Shown here: one piece after another, positions 17,446-25,598 of the stretch | Layout of the letters: each line of letters starts with the position of its first letter | Position numbering within the stretch: the stretch's first letter is position 1 | Assembly (NCBI RefSeq): GCF_000482385.1 | Contig: NZ_KI519393.1 | Span: 152,393-216,392 of the forward strand | Direction of reading: 5' to 3' | Source: Nocardia sp. CNY236 | GTDB taxonomy: Bacteria; Actinomycetota; Actinomycetes; Mycobacteriales; Mycobacteriaceae | Length of the DNA: 64,000 nt | Made by a program: the position numbers and the translations under genes | Notes under the pieces: model-generated | Told to the model about the DNA's origin: nothing | Seen by the model: the letters and a program-made list of their open reading frames with translations, nothing else | Databases searched by the model: none

Positions 17446-18111
17446 GTGGCCGATGACACAAAATGGAGCGTTGTGACGACGCGGCCCCCGGCCGCAGAAG
17501 GCGACTCGTTCCGCCGAGAAGCCTCCCCACCCACGGTGGATCCTGCGGTAACGGCACGCGCAGCCGAAAGCGTCGAGCTCGCCGGGCTTTTGCACCGATG
17601 CGGCCTTGCCGACCAAGAAGCATTCGCCGAACTGTACGACCGGACGTCTGCACGCGTCTTCGGTCTGGTCTTGCGGGTCCTCCACGACCCCGGATACGCC
17701 GAAGAAACCACCCAGGAGGTCTATCTGCAGGTCTGGCGGACGGCAGCAAGTTTCGACCCGGAGAAGGGCTCGGCCGTGACGTGGTTGATGACGCTGGCGC
17801 ATCGCCGGGCCGTCGATCGAGTTCGAGCCGAACAGGCACAAACCCAGCGGGAAGTCGTGTATGGCGTGCGGGTTCTGGGCAACGAATTCGACGAGGTCAC
17901 CGAGGAGGTCGAGCGTAGGCTCGAACAGCAGGCCGTCCAGGCGGGCCTCGCCACACTGACCGAAACTCAACGGGAAGCCATCTCGCTTGCCTATTACGGC
18001 GGTCGAACCTACGCGGAGGTAGCAAGCTATCTCGACGTGGGGCTGCCTACTGTGAAGTCCCGGATTCGGGACGGATTGACACGACTGAAGAGAAGTTTGG
18101 GGGTGACGTGA
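17446..18111 (+). CDS. ECF sigma factor, SigK family
   Basis: A 221-aa ECF sigma factor of the SigK/RskA group: region 2 DQEAFAELYDRTSARVFGLVLRVLHDPGYAEETTQEVYLQVWR with the -10-recognition segment, AVTWLMTLAHRRAVDRVR, and region 4 LTETQREAISLAYYGGRTYAEVASYL plus VKSRIRDGLTRLKR. Start GTG 17446 is used; GTG 17473 (TTRPPAAEG) is equally possible and would drop 9 residues. The anti-sigma gene begins one base after its stop. No SigK pair lies at this place in M. tuberculosis, so it is an insertion here relative to that genome. Confidence 0.9.
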   Translation: MADDTKWSVVTTRPPAAEGDSFRREASPPTVDPAVTARAAESVELAGLLHRCGLADQEAFAELYDRTSARVFGLVLRVLHDPGYAEETTQEVYLQVWRTAASFDPEKGSAVTWLMTLAHRRAVDRVRAEQAQTQREVVYGVRVLGNEFDEVTEEVERRLEQQAVQAGLATLTETQREAISLAYYGGRTYAEVASYLDVGLPTVKSRIRDGLTRLKRSLGVT

Positions 18112-18112
18112 G

Positions 18113-18364
18113 ATGAACGAACGCCAGATCGATCTCGCGCACACCGTCGCGCTCGGATCGATCGACGACGACGACCATCAAGGAATACAAGACCTGCTCG
18201 ACGGCGAGGACCCTGCGCTACGCGAGGAGTTCGCTCAGCAGGTCGACGACACACAGGCGGCCCTGGCTGCCCTCGCCACCGCAGTCGCCACCGCCCCACC
18301 GCCGTCGTTGCGCGGGCGCCTGCTCGCGGCCATCGCTGCCGAGCAGCCACCGGTGGCCAGCTGA
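18113..18364 (+). CDS. Short soluble RskA-type anti-sigma factor
   Basis: An 83-aa protein directly behind the sigma gene. It matches only the N-terminal sigma-binding helices of RskA (HTVALGSIDDDDHQGIQDLL, DPALREEFAQQVDDTQAALAALA, PSLRGRLLAAIAAEQ). Full RskA proteins run to about 230 residues with a transmembrane helix and an outer domain; here both are missing. The stop is followed by a perfect 16-bp terminator stem, so truncation by a simple frameshift is unlikely. It probably holds the sigma factor in the cytosol; release by membrane proteolysis, as for RskA, cannot apply. Confidence 0.8.
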   Translation: MNERQIDLAHTVALGSIDDDDHQGIQDLLDGEDPALREEFAQQVDDTQAALAALATAVATAPPPSLRGRLLAAIAAEQPPVAS

Positions 18365-18397
18365 ACCCCGGCCCCCTGCCGCCTTCCCACACCCCGG

Positions 18398-18433
18398 CAC
18401 GAGGCCCCCGAACCGATGTTCGGGGGCCTCGTG
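18398..18433. terminator. Strong bidirectional hairpin terminator
   Basis: Perfect 16-bp stem CACGAGGCCCCCGAAC / GTTCGGGGGCCTCGTG with loop CGAT, between the anti-sigma gene and the convergent groEL1 end. No long T-run on either side. Confidence 0.85.
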
Positions 18434-18457
18434 AATACAGCGTGATACCGTGCCGGA

Positions 18458-20068
18458 TCAGTGCATGTGACCGGCGTGGCTGTGGTCATCCTGTTCTTCT
18501 GCGGGCTTGTCGACCACGGCGCTCTCGGTGGTGAGCACCATGCGCGCGACCGAGGCCGCGTTCACCACCGCCGAGCGAGTCACCTTCACGGGGTCGACGA
18601 CGCCATCGGTGAGCAGATCACCGTAGCTGAGCGTAGCGGCATTGAAGCCCTCCTTGCCGGTGGTCACCTTGTCGACCACCACGGCGCCGTCCATGCCCGC
18701 ATTGGTGGCGATCCAGTACAACGGCGCCTGCAGCGCGGTACGCACCACCGCGACGCCGACTGCCTCGTCACCGGACAGCGACTCGCGCAGCTCGCCCAGC
18801 TTGGCGCTCGCCTGCACCAGGGCGGTGCCACCACCAGAAACGATGCCCTCTTCCACAGCGGCTTTTGCCGCATTCACCGCGTCTTCGACGCGATACTTGC
18901 GCTCCTTGAGAGCAGTCTCGGTAGCCGCGCCGACCTTGATCACCGCCACGCCACCGGCCAGCTTCGCCAGCCGCTCCTCGAGCTTCTCACGGTCCCAGTC
19001 GGAATCGGTGGCCGCAATCTCACGACGCAATTGCGCGATGCGAGCTTCGATGTCTTGGTCGGAGCCGGCGCCATCGACGATGGTGGTGTCGTCCTTGGTG
19101 ACCACGACGCGGCGCGCCGTGCCGAGCACGTCCAGACCCGCCTCGGACAGGGAGATGCCCAGGTCGGGATTGATCACGGTGCCGCCGGTGACCACGGCCA
19201 GGTCATCGAGGAATGCCTTGCGACGATCGCCGAAGAACGGCGCCTTCACCGCGACGACCTTGATCGTCTTACGAATCGCATTGACCACCAGGGTGGACAG
19301 CGCCTCACCCTCGATATCCTCGGCGACGATGAGAACAGATTTGCCGGACTCGGCAATCTTCTCCAGCAGCGGCAGAAAGTCCGGCAGCGAACTGATCTTT
19401 TCGCGGTGCAACAAGACGAGCGCGTCCTCGAGAACGGCACGCTGGCTGTCGGGATCGGTGATGAAATAGGGCGAGAGGTAGCCCTTGTCGAATTGCACAC
19501 CTTCGGTGACGAGGAGGTCGGTCTGCAGACCAGAGGACTCCTCGACGGTGACCACACCGTCCTGACCGACAGTGGTGAGCGCCTTGCCGACCATCTCGCC
19601 GATCTCTTCGTCTCGAGACGACACCGTCGCGACCTGCGCAATGGCCTGCTCACCGGAGACCGGGGTGGCCATCGCAAGCAACCCTTCGGAGACGACGTCG
19701 GCGGCCTTGGCAATGCCGGAACCGATCGCGATCGGATTCGCTCCTGCCGCAACGTTCTTCAGCCCGGCACGAACCAGCGCCTGGGCCAGAACTGTTGCTG
19801 TGGTCGTGCCATCGCCGGCCACGTCGTTGGTTTTGGTGGCGACGCTCTTGACGAGCTGCGCGCCGAGGTTCTCGAACGGATCCTCCAGTTCGATATCGCG
19901 CGCGATGGTGACGCCGTCATTGGTCACCGCCGGGCCACCGAAGGACTTTGCGAGCACGACATGCCGTCCACGCGGGCCGAGGGTGACCTTTACGGCATCG
20001 GCGAGCTGGTCGACGCCGCGTTCCAGGGCTCGACGAGCGTTCTCGTCGAACTCGATCTGCTTTGCCAT
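18458..20068 (-). CDS. groEL1: Chaperonin GroEL1 (Cpn60.1) with histidine-rich tail
   Basis: A 536-aa 60-kDa chaperonin. It shows the ATP-binding loop VTLGPRGRHVVLAK and GDGTTTATVLAQAL, and the apical and equatorial segments in normal order (EDIEGEALSTLVVN, AVEEGIVSGGGTAL). The C-terminus is EEQDDHSHAGHMH instead of the Gly-Met repeats of housekeeping GroEL, the mark of the actinobacterial GroEL1 encoded next to groES. In mycobacteria this paralogue has a specialised role and can bind metal through the His tail. A separate groEL2 must lie elsewhere. It is expressed with groES under CIRCE control. Confidence 0.97.
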   Translation of the reverse strand: MAKQIEFDENARRALERGVDQLADAVKVTLGPRGRHVVLAKSFGGPAVTNDGVTIARDIELEDPFENLGAQLVKSVATKTNDVAGDGTTTATVLAQALVRAGLKNVAAGANPIAIGSGIAKAADVVSEGLLAMATPVSGEQAIAQVATVSSRDEEIGEMVGKALTTVGQDGVVTVEESSGLQTDLLVTEGVQFDKGYLSPYFITDPDSQRAVLEDALVLLHREKISSLPDFLPLLEKIAESGKSVLIVAEDIEGEALSTLVVNAIRKTIKVVAVKAPFFGDRRKAFLDDLAVVTGGTVINPDLGISLSEAGLDVLGTARRVVVTKDDTTIVDGAGSDQDIEARIAQLRREIAATDSDWDREKLEERLAKLAGGVAVIKVGAATETALKERKYRVEDAVNAAKAAVEEGIVSGGGTALVQASAKLGELRESLSGDEAVGVAVVRTALQAPLYWIATNAGMDGAVVVDKVTTGKEGFNAATLSYGDLLTDGVVDPVKVTRSAVVNAASVARMVLTTESAVVDKPAEEQDDHSHAGHMH

Positions 20069-20243
20069 GGGGTTTCGCTCCTGTATCGGATTGCGGCGCC
20101 GTCGGGTCCTGCGTGACTATACGAGCTGCCGCCTCCGGATCCGTCGCTCGCGCCGCTGGGTTCTGCGCCGGGTGTCGGTACACACCGAATGCACTCCGCC
20201 CCGGGTCGCGGGAGACACCGGGGCGGAACACACGAGTGTTCGG

Positions 20244-20546
20244 CTACTTGGTGACGACGGCCAGCACGTCGCGCGCCGACAGGATGAGGTATTCCTCGCC
20301 CTGGTACTTGATCTCGGTGCCGCCGTACTTGCTGTAGATGACGGTGTCACCCTCCTGGACATCCAGCGGGATGCGCTTCTCGCCTTCGTCGTCCCACCGG
20401 CCAGGACCGACGGCAACAACGGTGCCCTCTTGCGGCTTTTCTTTCGCCGTATCGGGGATGACCAGGCCGGAGGCCGTCGTCGTCTCGGCCTCGTTGGCCT
20501 GGACGAGGATCTTGTCCTCGAGCGGCTTGATGTTCACGCTCGCCAC
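20244..20546 (-). CDS. groES: Co-chaperonin GroES
   Basis: A 100-aa 10-kDa chaperonin: NIKPLEDKILVQANEAETTTASGLVIPDTAKEKPQEGTV with the mobile loop, and VIYSKYGGTEIKYQGEEYLIL near the end. Start GTG 20546 is chosen because GGAGGG lies seven bases upstream and the length equals the family norm. It caps the GroEL ring. It is the first gene of the groES-groEL1 operon (175 bases before groEL1) with a CIRCE element upstream. Confidence 0.97.
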   Translation of the reverse strand: MASVNIKPLEDKILVQANEAETTTASGLVIPDTAKEKPQEGTVVAVGPGRWDDEGEKRIPLDVQEGDTVIYSKYGGTEIKYQGEEYLILSARDVLAVVTK

Positions 20547-20708
20547 GTTGAGCCCTCCACTTTCAGGGGATTCGGTCGTCCGGCACTGCTGTCCCGGACT
20601 CGTCGGTTCGGTCACGATGCCGACCCTGCGCATAGCCCCGTCGTCGCGGGTGCCGGGACCTCTGCCCAGTGGTCGAATTGCTGGCACAAGCACTACACAC
20701 AGTGCCGA

Positions 20709-20742
20709 CTAGCACTCTATACATGCGAGTGCCAGCGCTCAA
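20709..20742 (-). promoter_or_regulatory. CIRCE operator and promoter of groES-groEL1
   Basis: Positions 20709-20735 read CTAGCACTC-N9-GAGTGCCAG, matching the CIRCE consensus TTAGCACTC-N9-GAGTGCTAA bound by HrcA. On the minus strand TTGAGC (rc of 20737-20742) and TAGAGT (rc of 20714-20719) are spaced by 17 bases, so CIRCE covers the spacer and -10 of the probable promoter, a direct way to repress it. Confidence 0.88.
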
Positions 20743-21092
20743 GGTTGGGCGGTGCCAGCGTGGCGCGGCACGCCCACGACACTCGCCTCTTGGCGATCGG
20801 TTCGGAAAAACAGTAACGTTCAGATAACGGATCATGACACCATCGACGACTGTCGTGATCCGGTCACCGCGCTCGTCGCCGGCCGGCGGCGAGCGCGGCC
20901 ACGCGCCGCGCTGTCGACGGCACGCGACGCTGCACGACCACATATCGCACGTGATCCATGCTCGGTGATCGCGCCCGACCTCGAGGGGAACGGTTCGATT
21001 CCGGTCCGGGTCGCGTGTCGTCCATACAGCGGTCCCATGGTCCACCGAGATGGTCGGCGACGCACCGATCATCCACGCGAAGGGAGGTGAAC
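20743..21092. other. Intergenic region between groES and the Hsp70-like gene
   Basis: About 350 bases without a convincing gene. AGGGAGGTGA at 21081-21090 is the ribosome site of the downstream gene. An AT-rich patch at 20806-20835 is a likely promoter zone; I could not fix boxes. Confidence 0.35.
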
Positions 21093-22760
21093 ATGCGAAC
21101 ATCCCTCGGCATCTCCGCCGGAACCGAGGTCGTGTGCTCAGCGCTGGTATCCACCAGGTCCAACGGCACCCAGATCTTCGACTATCGCGTTGTCTCCGCC
21201 GACGCAGCCCGATCCGATCTCGGTGACCTGGTGGCCTCGTCGATCGAGCTGATGACGACCCAATTGCCGGCCACCTCTGCTCCGCACCAGATCACCCCAC
21301 CCGTGGGACGACGTTTCGCGGGTATGCATCGCGATGTCGAGTCCGCCACCCTTCCGCCGCCCACCAGCGTCGCAGTCGCCTACCGGACCGAGGAGCAGGC
21401 CCAGCTCATTCGTTCGGCCACCGGCAGACGGCACGAACTGGAGCTGATCCCGGAAAGCACCGCCGCGCTGACATATCTTCGGCACACAGGTCTGCTGGCC
21501 CGCTACGACACGGTCGCCATCGTCGACTTCGGCGCCTCCGGCCTGACCGTCACAATCGCAGACCAGGCCGATGGGGCCCCGCTGCGCGCCGATCGCACGA
21601 CCTCCGTCAGCGGCAAGGCCATCGACGAACTGATCTACCAACATCTGGTTGCGCTGCACTTCGCCCGGCGCAGCGCGCGCCCGAACCGCGGCATGCTGAC
21701 CAATCGCGGCCGCGCGGCCAAGGAACACCTGTCGGTCGCAACCTCGGTCACCGTCGACCATGTCGCAGGGCGCCCAGTGAAACTGACCCGAGTCGACTTC
21801 GAGGAATTGGTTGCCGACCTATTGCACAGCATGACGCTGTTCGTCACGGCCACATTCGCGCGGGCGCCACAGCAACCCCAAGCAGTAGCGGTGATCGGAG
21901 GCGGCGCCAATATTCCGACAGTGGTCGATACGCTCACCACCGCACTGGATGTGCCAGTGCTCACCGTGCCCGACCCCGAGGCGGTGACCGCAAAGGGCGC
22001 AGCGTTGATCGCCGATACCGCCCAAGCGTCGGCGGGCCCAGCGGGAGCACACCTCGGCGAAGCCCCGACCGGGGCCTTCGCCAAAGTGTTCGGTACGCTG
22101 GCCGGCGCGATCGTGGTCGTCGGCCTGATCATCGGCTACGGCGTGAAGACCTTCGCGCCGACCTCGGAGAACGACGTCTCTCCCGCCGGGACCACCAACA
22201 GCACCTCCGGCCTGCCGACACCCACTTCGCCCCCGACATCTGCGGTCCCGAAATCCGACCACCCCGCCCCGCAATACACAGCTCAGCCCTCGAGCGGCGG
22301 CATTCGACAGACGACAACTACGCAAGCGCACCCCGACGGCAGCAGCATTCCGTCGAGTACACCGACGGTGACCCCGACTCAGCTCACGCTGCGCCCCGAT
22401 CCGGACCTTCCGCTGATCCCGTTTCCCGAGCTCCTCGCCCCGATGTTGGGCAATCCGCACACACCCGGGCAACCCCCGCCGGAAGCACCACCGGACCCGA
22501 CCGTACCGAGCGCCGAGCCGCCGCCCGATACCGGGTCGACTCCGCACCACGTGCCACCACAATCAGGCACGCCGTATCTTCCACCGGCCGACTCCGGGTC
22601 GGCGTCGAGTCCTCGACAGCTCATCGCGCCGAACCGATTCGGCACGAGACCACCTCCCGAGCACCCCGGGGATTCCGGCCTCGACGCCACGTCGGAAACG
22701 GATCCAAGGGCCGCTGGGCGCACGCCGGATCGGTTTCCGCAACTCAGCGGACGAGGCTGA
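21093..22760 (+). CDS. Membrane-anchored Hsp70/actin-fold-like protein with proline-rich tail
   Basis: A 555-aa protein from ATG 21093, three bases after a strong AGGGAGG site. Residues 1-320 follow the Hsp70/actin fold: N-terminal SLGISAGTEVVCSAL (in place of DnaK's GIDLGTTNS), ESTAALTYLRHTG, phosphate loop VAIVDFGASGLTVTI, GKAIDELIYQHL, and adenosine-type VAVIGGGANIPTV with ending DPEAVTAKGAALIA. A transmembrane helix (GTLAGAIVVVGLIIGYG, about 340) and about 200 residues of Pro/Thr/Ser-rich extracytoplasmic tail replace the substrate-binding domain. It is related in layout to two other genes here (37979-39700 and 42776-44212). It overlaps the tsaD end tail-to-tail by 17 bases. The function is unknown. 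Confidence 0.8.
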   Translation: MRTSLGISAGTEVVCSALVSTRSNGTQIFDYRVVSADAARSDLGDLVASSIELMTTQLPATSAPHQITPPVGRRFAGMHRDVESATLPPPTSVAVAYRTEEQAQLIRSATGRRHELELIPESTAALTYLRHTGLLARYDTVAIVDFGASGLTVTIADQADGAPLRADRTTSVSGKAIDELIYQHLVALHFARRSARPNRGMLTNRGRAAKEHLSVATSVTVDHVAGRPVKLTRVDFEELVADLLHSMTLFVTATFARAPQQPQAVAVIGGGANIPTVVDTLTTALDVPVLTVPDPEAVTAKGAALIADTAQASAGPAGAHLGEAPTGAFAKVFGTLAGAIVVVGLIIGYGVKTFAPTSENDVSPAGTTNSTSGLPTPTSPPTSAVPKSDHPAPQYTAQPSSGGIRQTTTTQAHPDGSSIPSSTPTVTPTQLTLRPDPDLPLIPFPELLAPMLGNPHTPGQPPPEAPPDPTVPSAEPPPDTGSTPHHVPPQSGTPYLPPADSGSASSPRQLIAPNRFGTRPPPEHPGDSGLDATSETDPRAAGRTPDRFPQLSGRG

Positions 22761-23787
22761 CCGACACCGGCAGGCCCGGATCGGTTCCGACCGTCAGCGG
22801 CGACGGCGCGGTGCCACCCGGGACCACATGCGCGCCCAACGCCGCGATCATTGCGCCGTTGTCCGTACACAACCTGGGCCTGGGCACCCGCAGAGTCACA
22901 CCGGCCGCGGCGCACCGTTCCTCGGCCATCGATCGAATACGTGAATTCGCCGTCGCTCCCCCACCGAGCACCAGGGTGTCGACACCGACATCGCGGGCAG
23001 CGCGAATTGCCTTCAGAGTGAGCACATCCGCAACAGATTCCTGGAACGATGCCGCAATGTCGGCGATCGGCAGCTGGTCGGCACCGATCCCTTGCCGCTG
23101 CGCCCGCTCCACATATCGGGCGACCGCAGTCTTGAGACCGGAGAACGAGAAGTCGTAACGTGCATCACGTGGCCCGGTCATGCCTCTGGGGAATGCGATG
23201 GCGCCCGGATCCCCGGTTGCCGCAGCGGCATCGAGCGCAGGACCACCAGGAAAGCCCAGCCCGAGCAGCCGCGCTACCTTGTCGAAAGCCTCACCCGCTG
23301 CGTCGTCGACGGTGCTGCCCAACTCGACGATCGGCTCGGCCAGATTCGTGACGTGCAGCAGGTGGGTATGGCCACCGGAGACCAGCAACGCAATGCACGG
23401 CGGCATCGGCCCGTGTTCGAGCGTATCCACGGCAACATGGCCGCCGAGGTGGTTGAGCGCGAAGAAGGGTACGTCCCATGCCGCTGCGTACGCCTTTGCC
23501 GCGGCCACACCGACCAGCAACGCACCGGCCAGACCTGGGCCGGCGGTCACTGCCAGCGCATCCGGCTTCACGATGCCGGCAACGGACAGCGCACGACGCA
23601 TCGCGGGCACGATCGCCTCGAGATGTGCACGTGAGGCGATCTCGGGAACCACACCCCCGAAGCGCGCATGCTGATCGACGCTGGAGGCGATTTCGTCCGC
23701 GAGCAACTCGCAGGTGCCGTCGGAATTCCTGCGTACGACACCGACACCGGTTTCGTCGCAAGAACTCTCGATTCCCATGATGATCAT
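22744..23787 (-). CDS. tsaD: TsaD, tRNA N6-adenosine threonylcarbamoyltransferase
   Basis: A 347-aa ASKHA-fold enzyme making t6A37 in ANN-decoding tRNAs. Visible: MGIESSCDETGVGVV, the metal-binding HLGGH in ALNHLGGHVAV, LLVSGGHTHLLHV, DDAAGEAFDKVARLLGLGFPGGP and DTLVLGGGATANSRIR. Start ATG 23787 overlaps the rimI stop as ATGA; the ATG nine bases later is an alternative. It belongs to the packed run nnr-alr-tsaE-tsaB-rimI-tsaD, with its partners tsaB and tsaE in the same run. Confidence 0.97.
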   Translation of the reverse strand: MIIMGIESSCDETGVGVVRRNSDGTCELLADEIASSVDQHARFGGVVPEIASRAHLEAIVPAMRRALSVAGIVKPDALAVTAGPGLAGALLVGVAAAKAYAAAWDVPFFALNHLGGHVAVDTLEHGPMPPCIALLVSGGHTHLLHVTNLAEPIVELGSTVDDAAGEAFDKVARLLGLGFPGGPALDAAAATGDPGAIAFPRGMTGPRDARYDFSFSGLKTAVARYVERAQRQGIGADQLPIADIAASFQESVADVLTLKAIRAARDVGVDTLVLGGGATANSRIRSMAEERCAAAGVTLRVPRPRLCTDNGAMIAALGAHVVPGGTAPSPLTVGTDPGLPVSVSLVR

Positions 23788-24302
23788 GACAGCACCTCGT
23801 CCGGAGTGCCGGCGTGCCGTGCGCGGTGGCCCGACAGCGCGGGGCGACGCATCGTGTACGCGTCGGCGCCGCTGGGATGGTAATAGTTCTTCCGCAGTCC
23901 GATGATATGGAAGCCATGCTTGGTATACAGCGCGATCGCAGGCTCGTTGTCGGTGCGGACCTCGAGGAACACCGGTCCACCGCGCCTGTCCGCCTCCACC
24001 AGCAACGCCTCGAGTAGCAGGGTACCGATACCTGCGCGATGGCAACTCGGATCCACGCCGATGGTGTGGACCTCGGCTTCGGGGTGCGCGCGGTCGCCCA
24101 ACAGGGCTATACCCGCGTAGCCAAGCGTTCGCCCCTGGTCATCGCGCGCAGTGATATAGCGGTTGTGCGGCCCAGCCAGCTCGGAATGGAAGGCCACCGC
24201 AGCCCATGGGTCGTCCTCGGGGAACAGCAGCTGCTCGAGTTCGACGCACCGTGCAACGTCAGCAGCCGCCATGGGTTCGATACGGAAAGCCACCGGCGTC
24301 AC
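23784..24302 (-). CDS. rimI: RimI-type GNAT N-acetyltransferase
   Basis: A 172-aa GNAT protein with the acetyl-CoA loop RAGIGTLLLEAL preceded by EVHTIGVDP, and the closing VFLEVRTDNEPAIALYTKHGFHIIGLRKNYY that marks RimI and its relatives. RimI acetylates the N-terminus of ribosomal protein S18; actinobacterial forms may have wider substrates. It overlaps both tsaB and tsaD by ATGA, and the tsaB-rimI-tsaD order is the common bacterial arrangement. Confidence 0.93.
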   Translation of the reverse strand: MTPVAFRIEPMAAADVARCVELEQLLFPEDDPWAAVAFHSELAGPHNRYITARDDQGRTLGYAGIALLGDRAHPEAEVHTIGVDPSCHRAGIGTLLLEALLVEADRRGGPVFLEVRTDNEPAIALYTKHGFHIIGLRKNYYHPSGADAYTMRRPALSGHRARHAGTPDEVLS

Positions 24303-25012
24303 GCTCCGGTCCGATCGAGTCTGCGATGGGCGTGCTCGACTGCATCCGGCCTGCGCAGATACAAGGGGACCAACGGCGCCGGTACAGCGCGGGCGAGCAC
24401 TTCGGCCGCCGCCACCCGCACCAGTCCCGCGGGTGAGGGTGTCTCGACCGGGAGCACCGGGAGATCGAAGAAGTCGACATGCGAGGCGGACCCGACGATC
24501 GCCGTGGCCGGCCCGCCGTCGAGGTCGGTGGGTCGGCAGACCTCGGGTCCGGCTACGCGGACACTGTCACGGTAACGCGCCCAGTACACCTCACGCCGAC
24601 GTGCGTCGGTCACCACGAGTAGCTCGGCGGTCGGCGGACGCTCCGTGGACGGCACCGAAAGATCGGCCGCAGCATCGGCGGCGATCGCGTCGAGACTGCA
24701 CACGCCGTACACCGGGATACCCAGTGCGTCGCCGAATGCGGCCGCGGTCGCCACTCCGACGCGCAAACCGGTGAACGGTCCCGGACCGACGCCGACGACG
24801 ACCGCCGCGATGTCCGTCCTGGAACAAGCTGCCGCGGTGAGGCATTCCAGAATCTGCGGGGTGAGCACCTCGGCGTGGGCGCGGGGGTCGACCCGCACCC
24901 GGGAAGCGACGACACGTACGTGGACAGGGTCTGCGGCGCCGGTGCCCCGCTGCACATCCACCAGTCCCGCGGTGACAGCGGGCGTCGCGGTATCGACGGC
25001 TAGTACAAGCAT
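24299..25012 (-). CDS. tsaB: TsaB, t6A synthesis complex subunit
   Basis: A 237-aa degenerate ASKHA protein: MLVLAVDTATPAVTAGLVD, VVVGVGPGPFTGLRVGVATAAAFGDAL and IPVYGVCSLDAIA. TsaB lacks catalytic residues and supports TsaD in making t6A together with TsaE. Length is usual. The start is 55 bases after the tsaE stop and its own stop overlaps rimI by four bases. Confidence 0.95.
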   Translation of the reverse strand: MLVLAVDTATPAVTAGLVDVQRGTGAADPVHVRVVASRVRVDPRAHAEVLTPQILECLTAAACSRTDIAAVVVGVGPGPFTGLRVGVATAAAFGDALGIPVYGVCSLDAIAADAAADLSVPSTERPPTAELLVVTDARRREVYWARYRDSVRVAGPEVCRPTDLDGGPATAIVGSASHVDFFDLPVLPVETPSPAGLVRVAAAEVLARAVPAPLVPLYLRRPDAVEHAHRRLDRTGA

Positions 25013-25067
25013 GATTGACCCAACGATACCGGGTGGTAGCGATTGCCGATGCAGAGCTACCTAATGG

Positions 25068-25559
25068 CTAATCTACCCATTCCCAGACTGCGGTGCGCAC
25101 ATCCGAATCCGGCTCACGAGCCAACTGCACGCGCAGGTGCCGCTCGGCAAGGTGTTCCACTACCCCCCGGCCCCATTCGACCACGATGACGGCCTGATGT
25201 AGATCGGCATCCAGGTCCAGAGCGTCCAACTCGTCGAGGTCGCCACCGAGCCGATAGGCGTCCACATGCACCAGCGGTACCGCGGGGGCTCCTACCCGAT
25301 GTCCGGCACGGTGCTGGCGCGCGATGATGAACGTCGGTGAGGTGACCCGGCCCTGCACACCCAAACCGTCGGCGATGCCGCGAGCGAGTGCGGTTTTACC
25401 CGCGCCGAGTGGGCCGTCCAGCACTACCAAGTCACCGGCATGCAAACTCTCGGCCAGCTCGCGGCCCAGCGCCTCGGTGTCGGCGACCGTGGGCAGGACC
25501 CGGCGTTGTCGTTCAGCCACCAGCCACCTCCGGAATCTCACCGCGGATCGGGGCAGCAC
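25068..25559 (-). CDS. tsaE: TsaE, ATPase subunit of the t6A complex
   Basis: A 163-aa P-loop protein: Walker A GPLGAGKTALARGIADGL, switch VTSPTFIIARQH, and Walker B-like VHVDAYRLGG followed by VIVVEWGRGV, the YjeE/TsaE pattern. It drives turnover of the TsaB-TsaD complex. Early Arg-rich residues (RSAVRFRRWLVAERQRR) are longer than usual, so the start may be further in. It lies between alr and tsaB in the same direction. Confidence 0.95.
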   Translation of the reverse strand: MLPRSAVRFRRWLVAERQRRVLPTVADTEALGRELAESLHAGDLVVLDGPLGAGKTALARGIADGLGVQGRVTSPTFIIARQHRAGHRVGAPAVPLVHVDAYRLGGDLDELDALDLDADLHQAVIVVEWGRGVVEHLAERHLRVQLAREPDSDVRTAVWEWVD

Positions 25560-25598
25560 CAGGCACCGGTTCGGTTTCGTTCGACCCGTGCGCCCGCC

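Noticed and set aside
18361..18460. Frameshift joining the short anti-sigma gene to a lost membrane domain
   Set aside because: A perfect 16-bp terminator stem follows the stop at once and groEL1 ends right after; no hydrophobic segment is coded in any frame.
18461..20116. A 551-codon plus-strand frame over groEL1
   Set aside because: Pure antisense shadow of groEL1; its translation has no domain pattern.
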